A DNA stretch of 33,375 nt from Niastella populi (GTDB lineage Bacteria > Bacteroidota > Bacteroidia > Chitinophagales > Chitinophagaceae). This document shows, piece by piece, positions 8,872 to 16,900 of the stretch. Below the pieces are notes generated by a model. That model saw only the letters and a list, made by a program, of their open reading frames with translations, was not told the DNA's origin and ran no database searches. The position numbers and the translations under genes are program-made. How positions within the stretch are numbered: position 1 is the stretch's first letter; the number at the start of each line of letters is the position of its first letter. The stretch covers positions 1-33,375 of the forward strand of contig NZ_LWBP01000229.1 in NCBI RefSeq assembly GCF_002078015.1, in the 5' to 3' direction.

Positions 8872-9519
8872 TTATTCAGGGCATATATGAAAAACCACTA
8901 TATCTTCAATCAATCGCTTGTATTTTATTGTATATGCAAACGAACCGTTCAGGCAAAGACTTACAAAAACCGCTACCAGCAGCTTCTTTTTCAGGAGCTG
9001 GATGGCGCGTCTTTTCTGGTTTAAAACATTGCGCGGTGAAATGTGCAGTTTTTCCGCCACCTCATCGGTGCTGGCGTCTTCAAAATAAATGAGCTTGAAT
9101 ATGGTTTTGCATTTCGCAGGCAGGGTTTCGATCAGCGGGTATATCCGCCGCAAAAGTTCTCCCTCGATCATATCGGTTATAACATCCTGATCGTCTTTAT
9201 CTCTTTGCAGGTACGACAATTCACTTTGTGAGGCCGTTTTCCTTTGTATATGCCGCAGGTAGTTAAGGCTTGCATTGCGGGTGGTCACAAACAGGAACGC
9301 TTTTACATGTTCTTCGGTTTGAAAAACTTCATGGCGTTGCCATAGCTTTGCAAATGCTTCAGAAACAATATCTTCGGCTTGTTCTTTATCCTTAACCAGT
9401 TGTATGGCGGAGGTAAAGAGCAGCCGGTTATAGTTTTCGAAGATCAATCGAAAAGCACTACTATTCCCTTGATTAAAAGCCGTAAGCCAATTATCCTTTT
9501 CCAAAAATTTCTTCTTCAT
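8872..9519 (-). CDS. ECF-type RNA polymerase sigma factor
   Basis: 215 residues. Region 2 lies at about 22-92, with E-Q-A-E-D-I-V-S-E-A-F-A-K-L-W. Region 4 lies at about 125-178, with L-P-x-K-C-K-T-I-F-K-L-x-Y-F-E-D and a helix-turn-helix around D-E-V-A-E-K-L-H-I-S-P-R-N-V. The layout is that of the Bacteroidota ECF sigma factors paired with FecR. The last 35 residues include a hydrophobic stretch (about 181-198), somewhat more than region 4 needs, which could bring it near the membrane. First gene of its unit, followed by fecR. Its likely target is the susCD promoter, but I could not identify a distinctive recognition sequence there. Confidence 0.92.
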   Translation of the reverse strand: MKKKFLEKDNWLTAFNQGNSSAFRLIFENYNRLLFTSAIQLVKDKEQAEDIVSEAFAKLWQRHEVFQTEEHVKAFLFVTTRNASLNYLRHIQRKTASQSELSYLQRDKDDQDVITDMIEGELLRRIYPLIETLPAKCKTIFKLIYFEDASTDEVAEKLHISPRNVLNQKRRAIQLLKKKLLVAVFVSLCLNGSFAYTIKYKRLIEDIVVFHICPE

Positions 9520-9880
9520 CGGGTTTCAATTTATGATCATCTGTTTATCGGGAACCTTAATTGGCAACATATCTTTATGGAACTCCGGCTGGAAACCGAA
9601 AGTCAATAAAGGTAAGGTTAGTGACTATCAATAAATTGCTTCTGGTACAGGAATAAACTTTCCAGTTTCAAATTAACGGAGGTTGCTATAATCAGGGCAG
9701 CTGCTGTAGATCCTGCGCGTTATCTGCCCATCCTAAAAAGCAGCTAACGGCGGGATGCAAGTTTACAAAAATATATTAAAAAATGACTTAAGTGTTTTCT
9801 CTGATAATGAATAAGTAATTCACCTGGTTTTCCCTCTGGGAAAAAATAGAAAATCCACTAGTCACGGGATCGTAAAAAAA
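9520..9880. other. 361-bp gap between sigma gene start and the next minus-strand gene
   Basis: It holds the presumed sigma-gene promoter (9607-9614) and a short perfect stem TTTTCCC/GGGAAAA at 9828-9844 with a 3-base loop and no T-run. No open frame or RNA gene was recognised. Confidence 0.4.
9607..9614 (-). promoter_or_regulatory. candidate -7 box for the sigma/fecR unit
   Basis: The minus strand reads TACCTTTA, one mismatch from TAnnTTTG, about 90 bases before the sigma ATG. No convincing -33 TTTG was found at the ideal distance, so the call is weak. Confidence 0.3.
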
Positions 9881-10696
9881 TTAGAATTTAAAGATTGAGA
9901 GTGAACGGCTGATCGATTTTTCAAAAATAGTGCGGGCGCCCTCGGCAATATTCATCCATTCAAAAGCGCCGTACATGGCATCGAAGTGTAACGGATGTAC
10001 CCGGTCGTAAATGAGCTCGAGGTCTTTTTTTGGCAGCGGAATGCAATTCGGATAACTATACATGAAGGCCATATGCCGCCGGCTGGGGGCTACATAAATA
10101 CTGTCGCCGGTGAGTAAACAACCCGCGCGGCCATGATCGGGTAAATGTAAAATGGTGCTTCCGGCAAAATGCCCGCCCACATGAACGATACTGATATTAT
10201 CCCAGAGCGTTTTTGAAGCCCCCGACCATAACTCAATGTAACCGCCGGGGTCCCTGATCCATTCCTTGTCACTGGCGTGTAAATAAATGGGACAATCGAA
10301 TGCGGTTGCCCAATCCTGCATAAGGCTGTAGTAATGCGGATGAGAAATGGCAATGGCACTGATGCCGCCCAGCGATCTTATAAATGCAATTGTTTGATCG
10401 TCGATAAAAGGAAGGCAATCCCATAGAACATTTCCGGATGAAGATAATACCAGGTGCGCTTTTTGCGCAATGGCGAACGATGGGGTTATTCTTAAATCGT
10501 ATATAGTAGACAGTAAGCGGGAAAAACGAATGCTGCTTTTGGCGGCCAGTTCATTGTAACTCGTCCATACCTGACCGGTGAAGCCGATATACTGGCGGTC
10601 ATCTGCACAGATCTCGCAAATAGCAGGGATAATAGAAGTACCATATCGCACACCACAGGTGTGGCAGATATTCTTTGCCGAAGGCGAAATAATCAT
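9881..10696 (-). CDS. zinc-ribbon plus metallo-beta-lactamase-fold hydrolase
   Basis: 271 residues. The first 30 carry C11-x2-C14 and C27-x2-C30, a rubredoxin-like or zinc-ribbon knuckle. The rest has metallo-beta-lactamase-fold features: S-H119-P-H121-Y-Y-S where the metal motif HxHxDH normally stands, H-V-G-G-H176-F-A-G-S, L-L-T-G-D198, and H237 near the C-terminus. The Asp and third His of HxHxDH are replaced by Tyr and Ser, so the second metal site is probably altered or lost. Substrate unknown; related proteins are annotated only as MBL-fold hydrolases. It stands alone between the sigma gene and a divergent region. The ATG at 10696 is the first in frame. Confidence 0.82.
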   Translation of the reverse strand: MIISPSAKNICHTCGVRYGTSIIPAICEICADDRQYIGFTGQVWTSYNELAAKSSIRFSRLLSTIYDLRITPSFAIAQKAHLVLSSSGNVLWDCLPFIDDQTIAFIRSLGGISAIAISHPHYYSLMQDWATAFDCPIYLHASDKEWIRDPGGYIELWSGASKTLWDNISIVHVGGHFAGSTILHLPDHGRAGCLLTGDSIYVAPSRRHMAFMYSYPNCIPLPKKDLELIYDRVHPLHFDAMYGAFEWMNIAEGARTIFEKSISRSLSIFKF

Positions 10697-10877
10697 AGAA
10701 AAGTATTTGCGTAGAATTTGCTACTATAGAGTGTCAGACCTTTTACCAATAATTGCTGCAACAAGATCAACGCACTGATATCAGGGCTTCTGGTAATGCA
10801 AAGTTGATACCAGAAATTTTTTTGTAGAAAATACAGACAATGTTGTAGCCTTCAGTAAATAACATTTTTATAAGGAT

Positions 10878-10891
10878 GTGAATGTATTCAC
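10878..10891. promoter_or_regulatory. 14-bp palindrome, possible operator (CRP/FNR-like)
   Basis: GTGAATGTATTCAC has perfect 6-bp arms around GT. With the preceding T it fits TGTGA-N6-TCAC, the layout of CRP/FNR-family sites. It lies about 30 bases before a candidate -7 box (TATATTTA, 10919-10926) that would drive the small unit downstream, and about 180 bases before the start of the divergent MBL-fold gene. Confidence 0.35.
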
Positions 10892-10918
10892 GACTGAATT
10901 TCGATGTCGTTTTTTGCG

Positions 10919-10926
10919 TATATTTA
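10919..10926 (+). promoter_or_regulatory. candidate -7 box for the 15-codon mini-gene
   Basis: TATATTTA differs from TAnnTTTG only in the last base. A start about 6-7 bases downstream would give a transcript of about 145 bases that contains the mini-ORF and ends at the hairpin at 11046-11081. The -33 element is not clear. Confidence 0.3.
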
Positions 10927-10953
10927 CAGTTCACCAAAGAAAAGGAGGTATTC

Positions 10954-11001
10954 ATGAAATCTACAGATCATTCATGGACACTTTCGGTTGGTATCGCCTA
11001 G
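10954..11001 (+). CDS. 15-codon mini-ORF with perfect ribosome site
   Basis: ATG at 10954 reads M-K-S-T-D-H-S-W-T-L-S-V-G-I-A and stops with TAG at 10999-11001. AAAGGAGGT stands at 10942-10949, 4 bases before the ATG, one of the two best ribosome sites in the window in a phylum that often lacks them. After the stop come a small stem-loop (CTGAC-TTATA-GTCAG, 11029-11043) and an intrinsic terminator (11046-11081). It could be a leader peptide, a free small peptide, or the coding part of a dual-function small RNA. No run of a regulatory amino acid is present; there is one Trp. No known family recognised. Confidence 0.4.
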   Translation: MKSTDHSWTLSVGIA

Positions 11002-11045
11002 CCGGGGTATGTTCCATCAAAATATCTGCTGACTTATAGTCAGGA

Positions 11046-11081
11046 AGCTCCGACGATTACTGTCGGGGCTTTTGTATTTTT
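11046..11081 (+). terminator. intrinsic terminator after the mini-ORF
   Basis: AGCTCCGAC (11046-11054) pairs with GTCGGGGCT (11062-11070) over 9 bp with one T-G pair, loop of 7 bases, followed by a T-rich run TTTGTATTTTTT. It lies upstream of the MOSC gene's own promoter, so it either insulates the mini-gene or attenuates read-through. Confidence 0.75.
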
Positions 11082-11092
11082 TATGTGCACGG

Positions 11093-11124
11093 TTGCAGTA
11101 AAATGTTTTCATCTGTTACCTTAG
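11093..11124 (+). promoter_or_regulatory. promoter touching the MOSC start codon
   Basis: TACCTTAG at 11117-11124, one mismatch from TAnnTTTG, with a TTG about 21 bases upstream. The ATG of the MOSC gene follows after 3 bases, so the expected RNA start falls at or inside the start codon, implying a leaderless mRNA. Confidence 0.45.
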
Positions 11125-11127
11125 CGT

Positions 11128-11955
11128 ATGCTTACGATCAGCGAACTCTATATTTATCCCATAAAATCATTAGGCGGTATTGCATTGGATAAAGCTTCCC
11201 TCACCGAACGCGGTTTTGAACACGACAGGCGATGGATGCTTGTAGATGCCGATAACCATTTCATTTCACAACGCGAAGTGAACACCATGGCTTTGCTGAA
11301 AGTACAGCTTACCCAACAGGGTTTACTGATCACTAATATTGGTGTTCCCGGCGAAGAATTGCATATTCCATTTTTGCCAACCATTACTGAAACCGAAATG
11401 GTTACCGTATGGAGCAGCCGTTGCCGGGCACAACGCGTAAGCGATGAGGCCGATACCTGGTTCAGCAAACAACTGGGTATTCCCTGCAAGCTGGTTTATA
11501 TGCCCGATACCACCCGCCGCTATGTCGACGGCCGCTATGCGCATAATAAGGAGATCACCGGTTTTTCCGATGGCTACCCGCTTTTATTAATAGGTCAGGC
11601 TTCGCTCGACGACCTGAACAACCGCCTAGAAACACCACTGCCCATGAACCGCTTCCGCCCAAATATCGTATTTACAGGGGGCGCCGCTTTTCAGGAAGAT
11701 TACCTGAAACATTTTATGATCAATGGCATCAATTTTTTTGGCGTTAAGCCCTGTGCCCGCTGTGTAATCACAACCATAAACCAGCACACCGCCGAAAAGG
11801 CAAAGGAGCCGCTTAAAACGCTAAGCACCTACCGCATGAGGAATAAGAAGATCTATTTCGGGCAGAACCTATTACACCAGGGAACAGGTGTTGTAGCTAT
11901 CGGCGACGCCATAACGATCCATGAACAACAACTTGTGGAAATAGTCCCCGACTAA
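11128..11955 (+). CDS. MOSC-domain protein (YcbX/mARC-like)
   Basis: 275 residues. The N-terminal beta-barrel domain (about 1-115) begins with I-x-x-L-Y-I-Y-P-I-K-S-L-G-G and has R-G-F-E-H-D-R-R-W-M-L-V-D. The MOSC domain (about 120-270) has M-N-R-F-R-P-N-I-V-F-T-G and K-P-C209-A-R-C212-V-I-T-T. The last motif is where mARC/YcbX proteins hold molybdenum cofactor through a cysteine. Such enzymes reduce N-hydroxylated compounds with electrons from partner redox proteins. This copy has no ferredoxin domain fused at the C-terminus, unlike E. coli YcbX. Single-gene unit; the promoter's -7 box ends 3 bases before the ATG, so it is probably translated without a leader. Fairly sure of the family; the physiological substrate is unknown. 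Confidence 0.9.
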   Translation: MLTISELYIYPIKSLGGIALDKASLTERGFEHDRRWMLVDADNHFISQREVNTMALLKVQLTQQGLLITNIGVPGEELHIPFLPTITETEMVTVWSSRCRAQRVSDEADTWFSKQLGIPCKLVYMPDTTRRYVDGRYAHNKEITGFSDGYPLLLIGQASLDDLNNRLETPLPMNRFRPNIVFTGGAAFQEDYLKHFMINGINFFGVKPCARCVITTINQHTAEKAKEPLKTLSTYRMRNKKIYFGQNLLHQGTGVVAIGDAITIHEQQLVEIVPD

Positions 11956-12102
11956 TGGTTGCCCACTAACCAGTCTAACACACTACAACTGAGGAAAAAC
12001 ATCAACACTGCGAATGCATTTTAGCCAGGTTTTTAGCAGTTACCGGTATGGCCTGTTTTTTTTACTATGTAACGCCCTGATAACTTACTAAATGCACTGC
12101 TC

Positions 12103-12321
12103 ATGAAAAGTACCAGTAATAAAAAACTTAGTCAATTACCCGCTTCCAGTGATGTCTCCTCTCTTCGTATGGTTTTTATAAATGAGGAAGTCATCAATGA
12201 TACCGCCATTGCTGCAACTGAAAATGAAAAAGTTGTAGTGAAGCCAAAGCTGTTTGTAAAAGAACCACTCCCCCTGTATAACGATTACAGGTTCAAGTGC
12301 AAAGATCACGATCCGCTATAG
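12103..12321 (+). CDS. small hypothetical protein
   Basis: 72 residues, no signal peptide, no membrane segment and no recognised motif. The sequence is Ser- and Val-rich in the first half, then K-P-K-L-F-V-K-E-P-L-P-L-Y-N-D-Y. No clear ribosome site precedes the ATG. A weak hairpin and a run of eight T at about 12055-12062 lie between it and the MOSC gene, so it may be transcribed alone. Accepted mainly for plausible amino-acid make-up; it may be a chance frame. Confidence 0.4.
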   Translation: MKSTSNKKLSQLPASSDVSSLRMVFINEEVINDTAIAATENEKVVVKPKLFVKEPLPLYNDYRFKCKDHDPL

Positions 12322-12512
12322 GTTCATGTTCCGGTAACCGGGGGAAAATTTTGCGCCGACCATTCCGTCTTTACATTCCATCTGTTTTACTCATTTTATT
12401 TATTGCATGCCCTCAAAGCAGCCCACAGCTTTATGCCGCCGTGTTGAGAAAACATGGTGAGGTATAACTCAATCTGTTTGGCTAAGCCGGGGGTGAGGGG
12501 CCGCATCAACCT

Positions 12513-12583
12513 TGTGTGAACCATGTGTGAACCATGTGTCAAATGGTATGCTTTACCAATGAAAAACACAGGGTTGACACATG
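12513..12583. repeat. 11-bp tandem repeat inside nested inverted repeats
   Basis: TGTGTGAACCA occurs at 12513-12523 and 12524-12534 and begins a third time (TGTGTCAAA). CATGTGTCAA (12533-12542) is the exact complement of TTGACACATG (12574-12583), and inside it TGGTA (12544-12548) pairs with TACCA (12554-12558). The whole could fold into a branched hairpin. Confidence 0.6.
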
Positions 12584-12712
12584 CTTTGAAAATTGCACAG
12601 CGTATAAAAAGCAGATTTTTAAATAGTTGCAACGGAATTGTGCAGCAGCCGGTTCACATCTGATTGATAGGTTATTGAAAGTGAATCTTCAGCATGTCCT
12701 GAACTTAAAATG

Positions 12713-12763
12713 AACCGATCGGGCATCGCCGCCATGATATATGGGGGAGATGCCCGATCGGTT
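12713..12763 (-). terminator. terminator of the PKD-porP unit
   Basis: AACCGATCGGGCATC (12713-12727) and GATGCCCGATCGGTT (12749-12763) form a perfect 15-bp stem with a 21-base loop. On the minus strand it is followed by CATTTTAAG, a short T tract. It lies 73 bases beyond the porP stop. Confidence 0.6.
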
Positions 12764-12835
12764 TAGTTATGTGTATATGATACCAGCCTCTCCTCATGTG
12801 AATCATTTCCTCACCGTGTATGTTCCGGCGGCATG

Positions 12836-13909
12836 TTACTGTATCGGGCAGGCGCTCTTGCTGTTAATGCGGGGTTTACAGGCATTGCCTGCGTCCTGGT
12901 CGTAAGTGCTTTGGTCCCACACAAAACCCAGCTCAGAGCTGCCGGTGGTGTAGGAATACCGGTTCTGGCCAATGGGCGCATCATGGGCCACTCCGCCGCG
13001 TACTTTGTACCCATCGCCTGAGCGGCCGGCGAGGTTAATGGAAAGCGTAACGGTAAAAACGTCGTACTCCCTGAAATTTACGCTGCCCCGGTACCATAAT
13101 CCCAGGCTGATGTCATATTGGTTTTGGGTAACCTCGGTGCCAACCTGAAAGGAGCTTTGCCTTCCCTGGGTGTATACGATACCGGCCAGGCTGTACGACC
13201 AGGTTTGTTCGGGATTGGTATAAGTGTACATGACATTGCCCGTCCAGCGAACAGGCAACTGGCTGCGGAAGGAATCGGCGGAGTTGGTGAGCGATTCGTC
13301 GGGGCGGTTGATATGATGAGCGCTGCCGCCCAGCAGCAGCCTGTTATTGTCGTTCCAGTTATAATTGAAGAACAGACCGGCGGAAAAATCGGGGTACCAT
13401 TTGCCGCTGTTCACGGCCTTGTCGGCAGAAGATACGCTGGCGGGAATGACGCCGTCGATATCAAGCTGATCGGCAAATACCAGTTTGCTGTAATCGATGC
13501 GCCGTTGCACCATCCCGAATTGCAAACCGCCGCTGGCAAACCACCTCGGTTCGTCCCCGTTTTCAGCAGGCGATAATGTACCAGAACAAATGGTATAGGC
13601 GTATGAACCATATACACCGGTCTTTTTCAGATAGCCTTCGGTTGAATGGGTGCCCAGCAAACCAAAACCGCCATGCAGTGAAGGCATGAACTTGTCGACC
13701 GAAACGGCGCTGTATGAAATTTGCGATGGAATGCTCCACCACTGGCGGCGATAGATGCCGCTTATGCGCAGGTCATAATCGCCCGCGCCCGTTGCTGCAG
13801 GGTTCAGGTAAATGGGCGACAGGAACGGTTGAGAAAATACCGGATCCTGCGATTTCAATGTGCAGGCGATGAAAAGGAGGAAGACCGCACTCAGGATATA
13901 TTTAAACAT
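12836..13909 (-). CDS. PorP/SprF-family outer-membrane protein
   Basis: 357 residues. Signal peptide (about 1-20), then Q-D-P-V-F-S-Q-P-F-L-S-P-I-Y-L-N-P-A-A-T-G, the start pattern of mature PorP/SprF proteins. The rest alternates as an outer-membrane beta-barrel (for example G-G-F-G-L-L-G, F-A-S-G-G-L-Q-F-G-M, L-L-L-G-G-S-A-H-H). Proteins of this family serve type IX secretion: they anchor or export a large partner protein encoded next to them. Here the partner is the PKD/CHU_C protein ending 66 bases upstream on the same strand, so the two are probably one unit. The C-terminus is Cys-containing (C-K-P-R-I-N-S-K-S-A-C-P-I-Q) rather than a typical barrel-ending Phe, which is unusual. Confidence 0.88.
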   Translation of the reverse strand: MFKYILSAVFLLFIACTLKSQDPVFSQPFLSPIYLNPAATGAGDYDLRISGIYRRQWWSIPSQISYSAVSVDKFMPSLHGGFGLLGTHSTEGYLKKTGVYGSYAYTICSGTLSPAENGDEPRWFASGGLQFGMVQRRIDYSKLVFADQLDIDGVIPASVSSADKAVNSGKWYPDFSAGLFFNYNWNDNNRLLLGGSAHHINRPDESLTNSADSFRSQLPVRWTGNVMYTYTNPEQTWSYSLAGIVYTQGRQSSFQVGTEVTQNQYDISLGLWYRGSVNFREYDVFTVTLSINLAGRSGDGYKVRGGVAHDAPIGQNRYSYTTGSSELGFVWDQSTYDQDAGNACKPRINSKSACPIQ

Positions 13910-13975
13910 GTTGAATTCTATGTTTCAGTTTCTGTTTATCGTTTATTGTTTGTGGCTCATTCCCATTCTCAATGC

Positions 13976-16900
13976 TCATTTCACAATCGTAATAAAGCCA
14001 GCCTTTACATACTTATCACCGTTAGGATACTTCATTCCCTTCCATTCGGTTCCGTTCAGGTAACGCGCTTCTATTTGCCAGCCATAGGTATCCTGTTGCA
14101 AAGGCTGACCATTATACCGGCCATCCCAGGCTTCACTGGGCGAGCCATTGCCATCGAGTTGCGATGTTTCAAATACCTTTTGCCCAAAAGAATTGAAAAT
14201 GCGCAGGCGGTATTGCGATAAGCCTTTGCCCATGGGCAGGAATTGCCGTAACGCATTGTTGCTGCAACCCGGACAAAACGCATTCGGCACATACAAATAA
14301 CCGGGAGTGTGCAGAATGCGCACCTGTACGGTATCGTACCCACCGCAACCGGTGCCGAAATCATGCACATCCAATTGCACGTGATATACACCGGTATCGG
14401 CGTATTCATAAGTGATCTGCCGGCCCGAGCGTTGCTGACGGGTACGATCACCCAGATACCAGGTATATATCTTGTTGGCATTGGTGGGCATCAGGTCCCG
14501 AAAGGTAAACGTGTAATCAGGTTGTTGCAGCACGTTAGCGGGCGACACGTCAATTGCCGGGCGGGGCAATGGCTGAATTGCCAGTGTACCTGCTGCTACG
14601 GTATCACCGCAACCTGCTTCGTTCTCAGCCAGCACCGCCATAGCGAACTGCGCGGGCGCGGTATTGTTTACCGGCGCCTGGAAGCGGTAGCTGAACGGGT
14701 TGCTCATGCTCTCAAGGGTATTGTTCACAAACCATTTCACGTCTACATGATCGGTGCCGGTGTACTGAATGCCGGCATTGAACGCGATAGTGGTATCGTG
14801 GTTACAGGTGATATTATTGGTGGCATTCAGTTTCGCAACCGGTTTGTTATATACATCGAAAAAATAAGTGGTGCTGTCGGCACATTCTGAAGTGGTATGT
14901 ACTATCAGTTTTACCCAATAGGTGCCCGGTTTGTTATAAATATGGGTGGCGGTGTTGCCTGTTACTTTAAATATATAAGGCGCCTTGGTGCTGTCATAGA
15001 ACGTCCATTCTATTGAAAGCGCATTGGCAGCGCCGGTGGCAGTGGTTTGCATGGTATAAGGTATACATGCTTTACCGGGGTTAACGGTAAGCTGCGGTTT
15101 TATTTTATCGGCCACCACAATTACGCTGGTAGCAGTATCAGTACAAACAAGCCCTGAGTTATTTAATTTTTTGGCTACCTGCTGAACGATATACCTGCCC
15201 TGCATCTGATAGGCATGAAAAGGCGTAGCGCCTGATGATGTTTGTCCATCGCCCCAGAACCATTCGTAAGCGGTAGCATCTGTTGCGGTGTTATGTGGCA
15301 GCACCGTATTGCCGGTACAAACCAGGCTGGTGATATTAAAACCTGCCCTGGGCGTTTTGTAAACGGTAACGGTACGGTAGATGGTAGTGTCTGTACATTC
15401 GTTCGACAGCTTAATCCTTACCGTATAATCGCCCGGCTGCAAATAAGTATAGGTTACCGTATTCTGTGTATTGGGCGTTTTTACCAGCGGTGATCCATTG
15501 CCGAAATCCCAGGTAAGAATTGACGCGCCCGAACTGCTGTTATTGAATGTTACCGTATGTGGGGCGCAACCTTCAAGGTGGTTTCCATTCACGGTTACCT
15601 GTGCATCGATATTATTGGGCATCACCAGCAGGCTGATGGTTTGCGTATCGCGCCGGCATTGGTTCTCGGCAATGAGCCTGAGATCATAAGTATTTATTGC
15701 ACCGGTATTATAAACATGCATAAAGGTGTTAAGGCTGGTTGTGGTATCGGTTTGCCCGTTGCCAAAATTCCAGTAATAGGCGAAGTTGTTACCTGCCGAT
15801 CTGTTGGTGATGGTTACTTCAAAAGGTGAGCAGCCTTTGGTGGTATCAACCGTAAAACGTGCTTTTGCATTGGCATATACCAATACACTGTCGCGGTGGT
15901 ACGACGTGTTGCAGCCATTAAAGGCTTTCAATGTAATATAATACGTGGTATCGCGAAAATCGGGACTGGTATTGTACATAACTGCCGGTGGAGTGGGCAG
16001 GGTACTGGTAGTACCATTACCGAAATCCCAGAAGAACTGAATATTATTTATCTGGCTCGATGTATTGGTAAGCGACACGGGCAGGGGACCGCAACCTTTT
16101 GCCTGGTCTTTTGTAAAACCAGCGGTTACGCCGGGTACGGTATAAAAGGTCATATCCATACTATCGGGTTGGCAACCGTGTGTGCTGGTGGCCACCAGTT
16201 TTATTACAATGGTTTGGGCCATTCCGCTTATAGGGTAGGTGGGAAAGGCGCCGGTTGTATTGGAGCCAATCAACGTACCGTTGGCATACCAGTTATACGA
16301 ACTGTTGCCCTGTGGGAAGGGAATTGTTTTTATAACCGTATCGAGGTTTACCGGTGCGCATTTGGTGGTGCCGGTGGCGGTGAATTGCGCCCGGGCATCG
16401 GGGTTTACAATTACCTGTACACTGGTTGTATCGGCACAGCCATTGGCGAGCATGCCTGCCGCATAGTAGGTGGTGGTAGCTGCCGGAGTGGCAATTACCG
16501 TATCGGGTTTTATGAAATTTAGCGTGGCGGCGGGCCACCAGGTGTAGCTATCGGCGCCGCCTGCTTCCAGCCTGGTGCTGTTGTTGATACAAATGGTAGT
16601 AGCCGCGGTGGTTATGGTAACTACGGGCCGCCGTTTTACGGTTATATAAATGGAATCTTCCGTGGCGCAATTAGCGCCAATGGAAGCAATAAGTTTATAG
16701 CCGTAGGTTGTATCATTGGCCGTGCCGGTATAATCGAGGTGCAGTACCGGGTTGGCGCTGGTTGTGCTGCTAAGACCGGTTGCGGGCGACCATTGATAAT
16801 TTACGCCATTTACTGCTGCTGCACCAATGGTAATGGTTTCACGGCTGCAAATGGTAGTGTCACGGCCTGCATGGGCAACCGGTTTATCGGTTACCGTAAC

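Larger units (their letters stand above)
12322..12835. other. 514-bp gap with short repeats and a terminator
   Basis: No gene accepted. It contains an 11-bp tandem repeat and nested inverted repeats (12513-12583) and the terminator at 12713-12763. A 78-codon minus-strand frame across the repeats (12396-12632) shows no family signature. Confidence 0.5.

Noticed and set aside
9828-9844. TTTTCCC/GGGAAAA hairpin between the MBL-fold gene and the sigma gene.
   Set aside because: Lacks a T-run on either strand and is AT-rich; it could be chance.
12026-12062. CAGG...CCTG followed by eight T after the MOSC gene, considered as a terminator.
   Set aside because: The stem is only 4 bp and the loop is long; the T-run alone is weak evidence.
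12396-12632. 78-codon minus-strand frame.
   Set aside because: It spans the tandem and inverted repeats and shows no recognisable domain.
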